Of a stretch of 64,000 nt of DNA, positions 1-12,400 are shown piece after piece. The notes beneath the pieces were generated by a model that ran no database searches, had not been told where the DNA came from, and saw only the letters and a list, made by a program, of their open reading frames with translations. The position numbers and the translations under genes are program-made. This stretch comes from Beverwykella pulmonaria (taxonomy: Eukaryota; Ascomycota; Dothideomycetes; Pleosporales; Melanommataceae), in contig BCHH01000006.1 of the NCBI GenBank assembly GCA_001599595.1, forward strand, positions 1,175,197-1,239,196, read 5' to 3'. Position 1 is the first letter of the stretch. Every line of letters starts with the position of its first letter.

Positions 1-515
1 AGGAGCGGAAACTGGAGATTGTGGAGATCCTCAAGCGGCTACAGGAAAAGGGAAAGGAGTTAGCTTTGCGATATGAAGGTGTCCAACTCCGTACCGCACA
101 GCTGGAGTCTCTTCCGACGGAAATAGAAGGCCTGGAAGCTATTATCGAGAAACTCAGGCAGGAGCAGACACCTCTCTCAAACAACCCGGAGCTAGCACTG
201 CCCTTACCTGAAACGCTTAAATTAGTTCAGGAGCGAGAAGCAGAGCTTGCGGCTTTGAATGCGCAACTTTCTAAGTTACAGTCGGTGGTGCCAAACAAGG
301 CGCGTGAGCTGGAGAAGCTAGAGCGTGAGCTGAAGCCGCTGGAGATACAAAAACAGGGAACTGTTGCGGCTGCAAAGGAGGCGAGGCGCCGAAAAGAAGA
401 AGGTGGCGGGATCGGGGATGAACTTGAGGAGAAGGGACGATGGTTAAGGGCATCTGAGAAGGCACTGAGGGAGATGCTCGAGGTAGATGGCGAAAAACCT
501 GAGAGGAAAGAATGA
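1..515 (+). CDS. Kinetochore protein Sos7-like, C-terminal part (5' truncated by window edge)
   Basis: The frame is open from the first bases, so the gene begins outside the window; only about 170 C-terminal residues are visible, ending in TGA at 513-515. The protein is almost entirely a charged coiled coil with heptad-like leucines, and it has the segment LPLPETLKLVQEREAELAAL followed by a basic stretch (EARRRKEEGGG) and a Trp-containing helix. From memory this pattern resembles the C-terminal coiled coil of fungal Sos7, a kinetochore protein that in fission yeast works with the Mis12 module. No catalytic motif is present. It could be another coiled-coil kinetochore or SMC-associated protein, because the diagnostic N-terminal half is missing. 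The codon at 21 is GTG and internal, not a start. Confidence 0.55.
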   Translation, partial: ERKLEIVEILKRLQEKGKELALRYEGVQLRTAQLESLPTEIEGLEAIIEKLRQEQTPLSNNPELALPLPETLKLVQEREAELAALNAQLSKLQSVVPNKARELEKLERELKPLEIQKQGTVAAAKEARRRKEEGGGIGDELEEKGRWLRASEKALREMLEVDGEKPERKE

Positions 516-1366
516 TCAGGGCTGGCGGATACCTAGGTAAAGTACAACCGCTGGACTACGTGGATGGATAGAATTGGGTTGTTATGGCGTTGTAATTATA
601 CTCTTGCTCTTTGGTGGGGTTCCGGCATGGTGGGGTCGTTCTGGGATACCATAGGTCTGGGCACGGCATGAATTGGGACAACAAGGTGGAGGTGGCAGCC
701 TCACGTTGGCAGCCTCACAGCGGCAGCATTATGCATCCTCGTCTCCAATCCTTGAAACATTTGCCCAGCAAAGCAACTCTGTATGTTGGACGCATCGAGG
801 CCAGGACCACTCGAGCTGAATGCAAGGGTGTGGCGTTGTGTGATTGGACGCCTCGCACACCGCCACAGGCTATCGATAGTGGTTGCCGGGCCAGGCATAC
901 AAACAGACACTAAGGTGAGCACCTGCCCCGGTGCTGTGGGCCTCGCAGCTTGCCCATCACCACGCACAATTCCGCTCCACTCCCACACACCCACTACGCA
1001 AACCTAATTCCTCTCTTCCCTTCTCTTCCCTTCTCTTGCGGAACGACATCAAACTGCACAGCAACACGCCCGCCACCCTTCGCGCTGTCCGCTGCACCAG
1101 ACATGCCCACGCCAGGCTTCGACCACTGCCAACTCACCCGAGCCTGACAGCAACACACGTTTGCTCTCTCGACCTGGTGCTCCCTCGCCTGCCACGACGT
1201 TACGACTATTTGGCTCCCTTGCTCTGCTCTGATTCTGGTCTTGCGACACCCTCTGCAATATACTCTACCATTGCGTCATCCATCTCAACCGACCTCAAAC
1301 TATTGCTACACAAAACTCTGACCCTTGCTTGCGCATTGCGCCTTGACCTCACATCGCCTGCGCAAA
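516..1366. other. Intergenic: 3' flank of the Sos7-like gene and leader of the b561 gene
   Basis: No convincing gene. Open frames on both strands here are short and lack family features. A CT-rich tract (about 1011-1040, CTCTTCCCTT repeats) precedes the next gene and looks like a pyrimidine-rich fungal promoter or leader. Confidence 0.5.
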
Positions 1367-3835
1367 ATGTCGACCAACCCACTATCGCCGCCGGGCAGCA
1401 GTGTGTACTCTTCCGATACCATGTATGTGGGCGATGGGACATGGGATTCGCAGCGGAATACTTTCCTCCTGCCGAACCTGCAAGGCTTCAACCTTGCGAC
1501 AATACAATACAATGGTAATGTCAGCCGCTTCCTCATATAGTTGACACAATTCTGACTTGTAAGGCATGGGCAATCGTTTCCGCAACATGGCTGGCTACCA
1601 CAACATCATCATGGGCCATGGCATTGTAGCTGCGATAACCTTCCTATTCGTAGTTCCCGCAGCCATATTTATGGCCCGTTTTTACCATAAAAATCCACGA
1701 ATGGCATTGCGACTCCATATCTGGCTCCAAATAATGACAGTGCTACTGTCGACGGCGGTCTTCATACTTGGATTTCAAGCCGTTGGATCCAAGCGATCTC
1801 TGACCAATCCTCACCATGGAATTGGTGTTGCCCTGTACACTCTTATCTTGGTGCAAGCATTCGGAGGATGCGTAATACATCGAAGAGAGAAAGGAAAAGA
1901 ACGATTCAAGATTCCGCTAAAATTGATGGCATGTCAAATCTTCGTTCTTGCTGTCCATGAAAAACACAACTAACTTTTTTTTAGTTACATCAATGGTTTG
2001 GAAGGGCTATTGCGATTCTCGGAGTCATCCAAGTTGCACTTGGTCTGACTTTGTATGGTTCGCCAAAATGGCTCTTCATCGTATTTGCACTTTGGGGGTT
2101 CGTACTGCTTGCTCTCTACTTCATATTGACATACAGAAACCAGCCCGAAATGGGCTTCGATGATCGTGGGACGTATATTACAGAACGTACCATGAGCAGC
2201 AGAAGTCGGAGTCGAAGCCATAGGGGCCATGGCTTGGGTGCACTTGCGGCCGCTGGCGCCGCTGGTGCTGGATTGGCTGCCCTGAGACGACGTTCACGGA
2301 GCGGCAGCCGAAGACGACACAGTGGTGGTAGACAAGAGGTCATTAGCTCTCGCCACAGCTCTCGCCAATCCGGATCTTATGTTGAAGATGAAAAACATAC
2401 GCATGGTCACAAAGAAAATACATGGAGAGATCGACTTCTCGGTGCTGGAGCAGCAGCAGGTGGCATTTTCGCAATAAAGAAGCTTTTTGGTCGCAAAAAG
2501 CACTCCCCAACCGAATCAGGAAGCGACGTCAGCTACAGTCGTCCCATTGGTCCATCTGAGGTCACGCAAACAGATCTTAGTCGCCTGGAGGAAGGTCGAG
2601 CCCCTGAATCACCAGCAAATGATAGATGGCGTCGTGTAGAAGAGAGGGAAGCAGCTCAAGCAGCAGCTATGGCTGGGAGTCCGTTACGCCCCGGCCGTCG
2701 ACCATCTCGAAGTGGCGCATCAGTTGACTCCTTCGACAGCCGCACCAGTATTAGCGATGAACGCGATACGACACACAAAGAATCCCACGGCCTTCGAGAT
2801 GGGGTCGCAGCGCTCGGAGTGGCAGGCTTCTTGAAGCACCAGTGGAATAAGCGAAGAAACAAGAAGGAAGATGCACACGTCCAGGCTCTCAAACAGCATG
2901 ATATCGAAGAGGAACGCATAGCTCGCGCCAACAGCAATAGACGGAAATTCACTGCCGATGGTGTACGTCCACCGAGAAGGACTATGCCGCCGTCGACGAT
3001 ACTTTCCGATAGCGATATCACTGGAACCACTCCAGCTCTGGCGCGGCCAAACATCCCCCCTCCGCCAAGAGGCACAACTAACCCCACGCAAACTGAGACA
3101 ACCACTGCTGGACCATCTACAGCACCTGGTCATGGACTTCTTTCTGACTCGGGATCAGAGGCCTATGTTTCGGCAGGCGGTAGTCGTCATCGTCGTCACC
3201 GTAGTGGAGGCAATGGAGCGTTGGCTGCTGGAGCTCTTGCAGCAGGCGCAGCTACTGGCTCACCGTCAAAGAGAGACCATAGCCGGCAACGCAGCAGCCA
3301 TGATGGCAGTATTGCCTCCCCTCCCGTGTCTGTCAAGGTGAAGATGCACAACGACGGACGACATGTGACGCTGCGAAGATTAAACGAGGAGGAGGCGGCG
3401 GCGGAACGGGAGGTTCGGAAACGGGAAAGACAACGAAGAAACAGGGACGGCAGTGTCAGCTCGCTCAGCAATCTTGACAATGACCGCTGGCGAAGAACAG
3501 AGGCCAAGGAAGCAGCACAGGCGGCCCAGGCGCAGCAAGCACAGCAGGCTTCACAGTCAGCACCTATACCTATGCCCGAGCCCATCATACCAGGCAACAT
3601 ACCTGGGCCGCCTCCCGGGCCGCCTCCTGGGAAGCATTATCCCCTACCGCCACCTCCGCCGATTCCAGCAACCGCAGGTACTCCAGGGAGTGTATTGAGC
3701 AGTCCGCCAGGTACTCAGGTGTACGGGACAGAGACTGACGTTAGCGCCTATGACTCAAACCGGCGACGACGGAGAGCTGAGAGGGCGCAGGCGAAGCAGG
3801 CAAGGCAGGGCGGAGGCCGCGTGGAGTTTTCATGA
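1367..3835 (+). CDS. Cytochrome b561-domain membrane protein with long Arg/Ser-rich, Ala/Gly-rich tail
   Basis: Exons 1367-1514, 1564-1928 and 1985-3835 give 787 residues. After a 50-residue leader the first 200 residues hold about six hydrophobic segments of the cytochrome b561/ferric-reductase-like fold. Candidate haem-binding histidines sit in HG at the start of the second helix, LHIW, NPHHGIG and LHQWFGR. Such proteins move electrons across membranes, but here there is no N-terminal DOMON domain, so the partner is unknown. The remaining 580 residues are cytosolic-looking: RS-type stretches, four Ala/Gly helices each followed by basic clusters, two copies of DRWRR-x-E-x-x-EAAQAA, and a proline-rich segment near the end. 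The first intron is GT-AG (49 bp). The second must be GC-AG (1929-1984) to keep the LMLHQWFGR continuity. Start chosen at 1367, the first ATG that reads cleanly into the domain. Confidence 0.8.
1929..1984 (+). other. GC-AG intron in the b561 gene
   Basis: Donor ATG|GCATGT and acceptor TTTTTTTTAG. Only the GC donor joins the flanking exons in phase 0; the GT four bases downstream would shift the frame. Confidence 0.75.
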
Positions 3836-5540
3836 TTATCTCTTTACGATCAGCGCGTTTTGTAGCGACGTTGAAATGATTCCCAGGCATTATTGGTTGG
3901 AGCACGGTGTGTTCCAGGTCTCGTAGCATCCGGGGCCTGGATTGGCGTTGGGAATCAGGGTCTGTAGTTGAAGGTAAATACTTTGGCACTCTTGTACAGT
4001 TAATATCAGATGTTTGGATGATGTCGGAATGATTAATCCAAGCCCGGTTTGGTGATGGCGATCTCTTGGCGGTTGTTTCCCTAGGCAGTTCTGCCGATCA
4101 CGTGCCCGTGTTTGTGGCACATCCCACAAGTCTGTGTTCCCTAGAAGTGGACCTGAGCGCATTCTCTGCACCAGTTCCCTTCACTGTCGACGGTTCGGCG
4201 CTTTTATGCGCCTCTACGTGGTCGTTTCCCGGCGACTTGTGGCGCGAAGCATCACGGTGGTGGAGGTCCGCTGCATCTAGCTCTGCTCCTCGCATGTTCA
4301 TTCGCAAAACACAAATATCGTGGATCGAATGTTAAGCCACACGGCATGTCCTCGGCATTCCCGTTGCTACTAAGATGCTGAATGCGCCCGTAGAAGGGCC
4401 TTTGAGTCGACGATATAAGCAGGAGCGTCTCCTCGCACGGAAAGTCCACATGTCGACATTCCAGCAATTCACTCGAGCGCGCAGTACACCCTACACCTAC
4501 GAAGCAACGGGTGCAGCAGGCGCCGATGCGCTACATTTTATTACCACCTATCCAAGCGGCCTTCTAGCCCCCTCCGGCGTCGCCTCAACCGCAGCAGGAA
4601 CGTTATGCCCACAGCAGTGCGAGTATCCTACGACGACGACCTGCGCCCGGGATGACGACAGTGGGCATTTGCAGGCGGAAAATGCCGCAGCACACCCTCT
4701 TGCCAACGGCACCGCGGAAGAACACCTGGACGGATGCGGATGTGGTCGTCTCCTCCGCAGGCGGCGTTGCGCCCTGTGGCAGGGCCGACATGCTCGCGGC
4801 CTCATCCTCGTCCCGGCATACATTCCCCTATTGGACCTGGAGTTTTTACCATTCTTTACCTTCCCGTTCCGCAAAAAGCAGACTCTTGCCTAGCGCGCGA
4901 GCGGCGACGCGTGCGTTGGATGGGTCCGGGAGATAGTCGGCTAAGCAGTCCTCAAGCCCTGGTGCTCCCCAAGGTTTCCGCCGCGGTGGGCACGGTGGGA
5001 AGATGACGCCGCCGACGACGTTTGCTGCTAAACCCCCAGGCCACCATCTGCCACCAGTGCCATGCCTGCGAGGCCACGGCCTGCCACCGCTCCAGCCCGC
5101 CGACGGCACGATCAGGCGTCTGCGAGCGCATCGTGGTGGGCTTTCGTCCTAGTGCATGTTCGGGAGCCATGGGACAAGGGAAATCAGGGGTCGGGGCGGC
5201 TCCTCCATGCTCATCTATTGGCGTCAGGTGGCTCCGGCCCAATCCCAGCAAGCCAGCCGAGCTGGCAGGCCCAGCGACAGATGCTACAGTAGCGGAGCTT
5301 CAATGCGGCTGTGAGCTTGGCTGTGCAGTCGCCAGGTTAGCTTGCTAGTCACTTGCGATTTCTGGGCGTTCACTCGAGGTCAATGACACAAGGGACATGT
5401 AAAACTATCCGAGACCCTTTCACTCACCATGCGTGCAAGACTATTACTACCAGCGCCGCCTTCTTCCGGAGACCATCTTCCTGTGAAGGGATGTTCGGTT
5501 AGCTGTGCTGTACTAGTTCCCTTCGTCCATCATCACCACC
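3836..5540. other. Intergenic: long upstream region of the Zn2Cys6 gene
   Basis: About 1.7 kb with no convincing gene. The longest frame (4375-4893, plus) has low-complexity His/Ala/Arg composition and a competing antisense frame. The length is in keeping with a regulated promoter and untranslated leader for the downstream transcription factor, which is inference. Confidence 0.5.
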
Positions 5541-8062
5541 ATGTCCAACCCCATCTCCTCTGCTCCCGTGAAGCGGGCCTGCGATAGGTGTGTTTTCCTG
5601 TCATCCCTCTGTCCTCTCTTCCTTCCTGCAGTGGCTTACCGGTGCGCCGCAGCTGCCATCGCCGCAAGGTCAAATGCATTGGCGAAGGCACCAGTGCGTG
5701 CAAAAACTGTGTCTCTGCCGGCCTTGCTTGCACGTACAATGCCATTCCGCAAAAGAAGGGCCCCAAGGGAAGTCGGGCAAAGGTACTCTCAGAGCTCCGC
5801 GAGAACCAGCGACAGTCCCAGCTTTCAGCAGCATTTCCCCACGAACTCACCTATGAGAGACACGCCCTCCCCACCAATGTTGCTCGCACACCCGGACTGC
5901 TACCCCCGGGCCTCGTCGAGAGCTGCATCGAATTCTTCTTTCTCCATGTTTATCCGTCACAGCCGATCATCTACCGCCAACGCGCACAGGAAATCGTCAT
6001 GAGCATGGAGCATTCGACCGAGGCGTACTGCATGATTGTGGCTCTTTGCGCCTATGTTATGATCCAATCCAACATGCCCGTTTCTCCGAACCTGCTGCAG
6101 CGCCAGGAAATGGCACAAATGTCCAATGTCAGCATGGGGCAGGTGCTGCTCGAGGAATCTGTGCGGGTGCGGAAAGGTCTCAACTACCTCGAAAATCCGA
6201 CCCATTTGTCGGTCCTCGCGTCGTGGTTCTATTACGGGTGCAATTTTGGACTGGGAAGGGACAACACAGCATGGTCGTACCTTCGTGAAGCGACCACTCA
6301 GGCACAACTACTTGGAATGCACGACGAGGAGACATACAAGACCGACCCGCTTGACATTTCGAGACGGCGCGTCTTGTATTGGCTTTTGTTCATCACTGAG
6401 AGGTAAGGCGCTGGCGAGCTTCTTTGCGCAACTGGTTCGTTGCGTGACGCAAATCCGCTCACAGCTTTAACAGGACACATGCCCTGCATAAACACCGACC
6501 GATCACACTTTACGCAACCATCCACCCTCCGTCCTTGGGCGATGTTCCCTCTGACAGGCCAGTTTCAGCGGGTCTCGATCTACTAATCGAGCTGTACAAA
6601 CCCTTTGACGACACGTTCATGAGCCTCTGGAACAAAGTGCGGACACACGCAAATCCGACCTGGATCGCGCAGTTGCAGAGCCAGCTGTCCGAGGCTCTCC
6701 CAGCCTATCTCGAATGCACAGAAACCCAGGCAATCGAACTACGCATTACACAGCAATGGCTGCTGACCATGGTCTGGCAGATATGCGTCAGTCAAGGGCT
6801 GGTGAGCAGTGTAACGGCAGACAGCGCCATGACGTTCAAATACCCCATTGAAATATCGAGAGACCTACTGTCAATGACGCAGCAGTTCTCGCAGCAGGCG
6901 ATGGAGGTGCACGGCGTGGGCCTGGTGAGTGCTTCCAAATCACCCGCATCTTCCAAACCGCTTCCAATATTTTTTTCTTCTTTTCTTCTTCTCAAAACCA
7001 ATCTCCCGCACCATCTGCGCGCGTTCCGACCCTTCCCTAGCTGATTTCACCACCCCTGCTACATCTGCATTCGCTTGTCCAGCCCCACCCCTCCAACGTC
7101 TATCTCTAACGCCCAGAACATGGCCTCGCAGGGGGCGTTAAACTTCGCCCCTCGACCGGTCCTGCATAGCGCATAGAAGCACTGCGGAGCTCCTTCCTTT
7201 CCTAGCGCAACTTCAGCTTCACCCAACCATTGGGCTAACACAACAGCAGATCGAGAAGCTCTTCGACATTGCATGCTGCCTGACCGATGTCGTGGCTTGC
7301 ATCCCGTTTTCGCCAGATACATTCGCCCTCGGGCCGCGTGATTACGTTGCGCGTTTCCTCACCTTGTTCTCTGCCCTACGCGGCGGCCAGACTCGCTACC
7401 TTCCTCTTCTGTTGGCCAAGGTATCGGACGTCCTGCCCAACCTTCCGCTTCCCCGGTCCTTGAACATCCCGCAAAACACTCACCTTGGCCTCTCCTCAGG
7501 ACAACTGGGAACGGTTCCGTCCAACATCGGTGACGATCTGTCACCGCTACCCGCAGTTTCGTCTCCATCCTATCCATCTACGGAATTGATTCGCCAGCTT
7601 GCTGCTCAAACGGGCGCCCAACTACCTTTCAACATCCCCCAGCAGTCTCTTCTTCAAGCATCCTCCTCTCGTGCGGAAGACCTTTCTCTTTATGATACTC
7701 CCCCCACGCTCACCACAACCCACTCGTCGGGGTCAAATCACTCGAGCCAGTCCGCCACTCCGGGATCGTATGTGCCATCACCCAGCCAAGATAGTGCTCA
7801 GCCGCATGTACATGCTCCAGTCCAGGTATCCGCGCCGCATAGCCATATGCAGGGACACCACGTAGCAGTACATCCCACGTCGTATGACCCGAGATTCAGT
7901 ATCCAGGGTTTTCCAGTAGACCCATTGGTATTCAAGTCAGAAGCCGCAGGAAACGCAGGACACATGCAGGGACAAAGGGCGATATTTGCACAAGGCGCAC
8001 AGAGTGCAGGCCGAGGAGATCTAGGCCATGGGAGGGGACATGGAGGCGGATATGCAGGGTGA
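5541..8062 (+). CDS. Zn2Cys6 fungal transcription factor
   Basis: Exons 5541-5587, 5653-6402, 6474-6924 and 7250-8062 give 686 residues. The first intron splits the DNA-binding motif; joined, residues 14-42 carry six cysteines (C14, C17, C24, C32, C35, C42) in a Zn2Cys6 binuclear cluster, followed by a basic linker (KKGPKGSRAK). From about residue 100 to 400 is the fungal transcription factor middle-homology region, with the signature RTHALHKHRPITLYATI reconstituted across the intron at 6403-6473. The last 180 residues are Ser/Pro/His/Gln/Gly-rich and probably an activation region. The family regulates nutrient use or secondary metabolism; resemblance is closest to sugar-utilisation regulators, but I cannot name an orthologue. 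No enzyme cluster flanks it. The third intron is unusually long (325 bp), so a missed small exon there is possible. Confidence 0.85.
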
Positions 8063-9379
8063 CAACTCAACACCATGTGTTGATCATGAACTACCCCGGT
8101 TCTGATCTGGACCTACTTCGGGCACTTTCAGGATCGGCAAGGATAGGGAAAGGACGGAGAGTCCGGATCGATAATTATCTAAGCGCGGAATGGTACCAGT
8201 GAAAGCATTGATAATCATGTCCTGGTCGCTGGGTGCAAGCTGAGGGAAGATTAGGAGACCAGGTATAACCAGTTCGGCGTTCAAAGCCCATTCGGCATTT
8301 GGAACTGTTTCAAAGAACGACCGGGAAGTTTCAAGCGAGTAACAATCAATGCAACAAGAGCCTCGTGTCGAGGACATCGATCATGGCTGTTGTTTACAAA
8401 TATCGCCGCGGGAAGGCGTGGGGTAGCGGGATGATAGAAGATACAATTACGAGGGCCAACTTCGATTTCCAAAGCGCAAGACTTATACGAACCTCATGCA
8501 ACATCGACTCTTACCGACCTGATCTCTTGTTGGGTTTCCGGAATGACCAAGTTCACCACGGCCGTGGGAGTATTATCACATTCAGACCATCCCTAATAGT
8601 ACACGCTCTGGTTTTGTCCTTCTGGGGTTGCCAATGGGATCGGTATATGGACTAAATAAATGAGCTCAGGCCGTTCCCAGGTCCGGATGTCATGCCCAAG
8701 ACTAGAAGTGAGGCGCATGTCTGGTTATCTCGACCGCCGAGCAAATTGACGACCGAAAAGGCTACCAAGAGGGCGACCGAGAATGAAGCTTGCAAATGCA
8801 TGAGAGGTGGATACAGCTTGTCACCCAGGATCTGAGGCTCAAAGCACTAATCTCTTCATCTACAACCCTGGAAACCTTATTGCTTAACAGCCGCACAGTC
8901 GCTGTAGTCGCGTGACAGGAATAAGCCTTAATTCGAAGTCAGTCTGTCAACTAGGTAGCCCTCGCGAGATCGTAAGCCTGCCCGTTGTAATATGCCTCAC
9001 TTTCTGGCCCGGTCCGCAGGTGCATCCTTGGATAGTTTCGGGATAGTTCGCGTCACCTGCCGCCGATTTTTGAACGCCGACATCCTTCATCAGACGTGAA
9101 AATTGTCAGCGGGCTCGGAGGAATACGCGGGAAGTTCCAAGGTTCCTGAGTCCTGACCATAGTACTCCTTGCACCTCAAGCATTGCGGGGGACGTTTTCA
9201 TCTGCCACTAGTTTGCTGGCCATGCAGAGAGCTCCGCCTCTCGCACTTTCTTCTTCGTTCCAAGTCTGCATACTTCTTGACAGGCGTATTCCATGGCTGA
9301 GGCTAGCTTGGCATAAACTTTTCAACCTTACGAAGCACGTACCACCAGAATAACCCAACTGACTTTGCCAACATCAACG

Positions 9380-9417
9380 ACAACAACAACTACAACAACT
9401 ACAACAACTACAACAAG
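9380..9417 (+). repeat. CAA/CTACAA microsatellite
   Basis: Short imperfect run of CAA and ACAACT units in non-coding sequence. Confidence 0.8.
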
Positions 9418-12400
9418 GATGAGTTTTTGGACTGTTCCACTCATACATGGTTGAGGATCTCAAATAGAAACAGGGACGATAAATACCACGTCTCATTACC
9501 TCATCGGCCAGGAACCTCCCTTTCCGAAGATTCCGAGCCCTGCTCGGCCTTTCGCTAAGCCCCGCGCAAATCCCATCCAAGCTTCTCCTTCGGACCGATT
9601 ATTAGAACCGCAACTGCCGCTATGCAGCCCCGTGCACTTTCTCCTTTTGCCTGGAAAAGGGAAACCGGATTCTGCTCCGAAACGTGCGCGCAGTGGACGG
9701 ACTCGTGTCCGCAACCGCTTTCGCATTTCGCCAGATGACTAGAAATCTTGGTGAGAAGGTGCACGCGAGTTGCAAGCCGCTTGCACGCCGGCAGCTACCT
9801 TGTGAGCTGCGCATTTCGGAAACACGCCCAAACTGAGCAGTGACAGCTGGTGGCTTGCTCTTCTGTAAGGACGGAAGAGGTGCGTTTCCGGTGCCGCACG
9901 CCGAGACTTGCGGATGCGGAGCAGTGCGTGGGCAGAGACAAAATAGACAGACTTCATGGGCCAACGTTGATCTTCGTCTCTGGGATGAGGGTGGTCGTTG
10001 GGCATCAGGCATTGTTATGGTGTTGGGTGTATTCTCCCCTGGTTCCCTCTCTTCTAAGATATTTGCGGGTATGCTAGGGTAAAAGTTGGGAGAACTGTCC
10101 TGAAGAGCTTGGTGAGACGAAGACTCTGAATAGAGTTTCTCTGGTGTCCCTCGTTAGGCTTTTCTACCAAGCGTCGAGTATCTGGTAAGGAACACCTCAA
10201 TGCATTTTTGCAAAGGGCCAACAAAGGGTTTGAATTGATCATGCCATGCGCTGCTAGGAAGTGGCTCACCACTCTGGCAGATTTGGTGCGCATGTATTTG
10301 TACTAAGTACTGACTTCTTCATGCTTGGTGAATCTGGATTGAAATGATCTCGGATTCATCGAACTGGATGATATTGGCTGGGTGGAAGAAAACGTGGATT
10401 CGGTCATCACAATCGCACCGTTGTGTGTTGGCAATGTCAAAATTGTAGAATAATAGACATGGTGTTTGGGCAAGCCTGTGGTGTCATATGCGCCGCGGCC
10501 CATACTCTGCCTACATTCAAATATAGCGCGCATTCACTGAAGAAGAAATCCCTGTACATCCTTTATCACGGCGGAGTTTACTCTCGATATTCTAAACCCA
10601 GGCACGCATTTGGATAATTCGAGTAGACTTCCGAACCATGGCCGCTTGCAACAAGTTTGTCAATCTCTAATACGACGAAAGCATAGCGAACGACTGTGGT
10701 AGCAGTCGTGCAACTTCTGACTTGAATGAGTGGGATGTGGCACATTAAAGTCGAAAAGAAAAGGAGGGAAAATGCTAGTCCTTTGGTGCAGGTATTTTCA
10801 AAATTTTGTTTGGTGCTGCGGTGTCTAATTGACGGATCGGATGGGAGATGCATACATGTATCGCTGTACATCGGTATATCTTTTTGCATTGGATCTGTCA
10901 CGCTGGGGCTTGAAAAGAGCCTGTAGATAGAATGACGGTCCTGCCGCGTTCTATGATTTTGAAGTTCGTAGGCAGCAAGAGAAGCATGAAATAACCGGAT
11001 GCTCGTCGTGTGCTGCGAATCAAGACCTCGCTCTCTAGTCGAGGGCCTGAACAAGGCATAATTGCGCATATCGGTTGTTGTTAAACCTATCTGAGACCAA
11101 GGCAGGGCAAGTAGCATTCCTGGGCATATATTTTGGCTACCCGATCAGAACATGCCAAGATGGAACTGGCCCATGAACAAAGTGCACTCGGGGTAGTGAG
11201 TGAATTATCGAAACTTCGCTGGGGGCCGGAGATGTGACCAGCCTCCTCCGAATTACATTATTGGGCGGCATATTCCGAAAGGATTAAGTCAAAGCTTGCA
11301 AATTGTTGCGTGATGTTGTTGGGAGAAACTGCCAATCGTAAAATTAGACCCGGGTGCTGTACCGTTCAACGTATTAGCATGAAATCGCTGACTGAAAGAG
11401 TGCGAGTCCGTTCGTCCGACTGTTTCATTGCGAACGGCCATGTTCGATTTACGAACTGTGGTACTTCCGTGTACAAGCTGATCGATTGGATGCGAGCTGC
11501 TGTCTGTAGCGGGATGGTGCGATGTTTGCTGCAGGATCCGCAGATCTTACAGGATATGTGTTCAATTGAGAATGTGGATGCGGAGTTCGAGTCCAATGTG
11601 GACAGCTCGGCTAAGCTCAGCCTTTCTGATGAGCGGTGCTGCGTCTGAGTGTGCCACACCTGTGTATGATATTGCCAATGCGCATGTGCAGTCTGCGGTC
11701 TGCAGAATTAGTCAACCATCAGCAAGGTTGACATTAAGCATGGATCTGCATCTACACAATTGAGGTTATTCCGCCCCGGATGGAAGGGTGCCTGTGCAAC
11801 AAAGTTTGTTTGAGATAATCGTGAAACTACTGCGGGCTACGAGCTAGACTTGGTCTCCATAAAAGCGGAAGCCACAATATTCAATTGGCAATTATGGTGG
11901 ATAGCGAGTGGAATGCTCAGGCGCGAACACAGTAAGGGCAGGTGCCGCGGGAAAGAGTGTGCATATCGCAATAACGAAGTGGTGTGGTACAATCTGCATG
12001 TCGAGTCAGTGAAGGTGAACACCACATGGCTGTCCCCTGGGAGCGGGAATCAAAGCTTTACAGACGAACAGACTTTGGGGAGAGGCAGGAAAGTTTGTCA
12101 ACGAAGTCGGCAGTTGAGCTTTAATTGCAGTCGTTCATGAGATGAAACTAAAGCCGACCGTTTTGGGCCAACTGGCGCTAATCCATGCTTCCAGAACTTT
12201 GACAGCCTCGCGCTTGACGATCACATCGTGAAATGATCGCACGGACGCCCAGTAGGATCTGCAGTGCTACGATTGAGTTGCCGGCGCCGTTTTGCTAAGC
12301 GATATTGATAATGGTTCGGGCAGTGAGTCTGGGATGTAATTGATCTTCAATGATGCTCTTTCTTCGAAAAGGCGGTATGATAGTTTCGAGTGGCATGGGT

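Noticed and set aside
4375..4893. 172-codon open frame upstream of the Zn2Cys6 gene
   Set aside because: Low-complexity composition, overlapping antisense frames of equal quality, no domain-like pattern and no splice-linked continuation.
5541..8062. A secondary-metabolite cluster around the Zn2Cys6 gene
   Set aside because: No synthase, oxidase or dedicated transporter lies nearby; the neighbours are housekeeping or unknown genes.
10578..11117. 179-codon minus-strand frame in the gene-poor gap
   Set aside because: Composition resembles translated non-coding DNA; no motif and no plausible exon chain.
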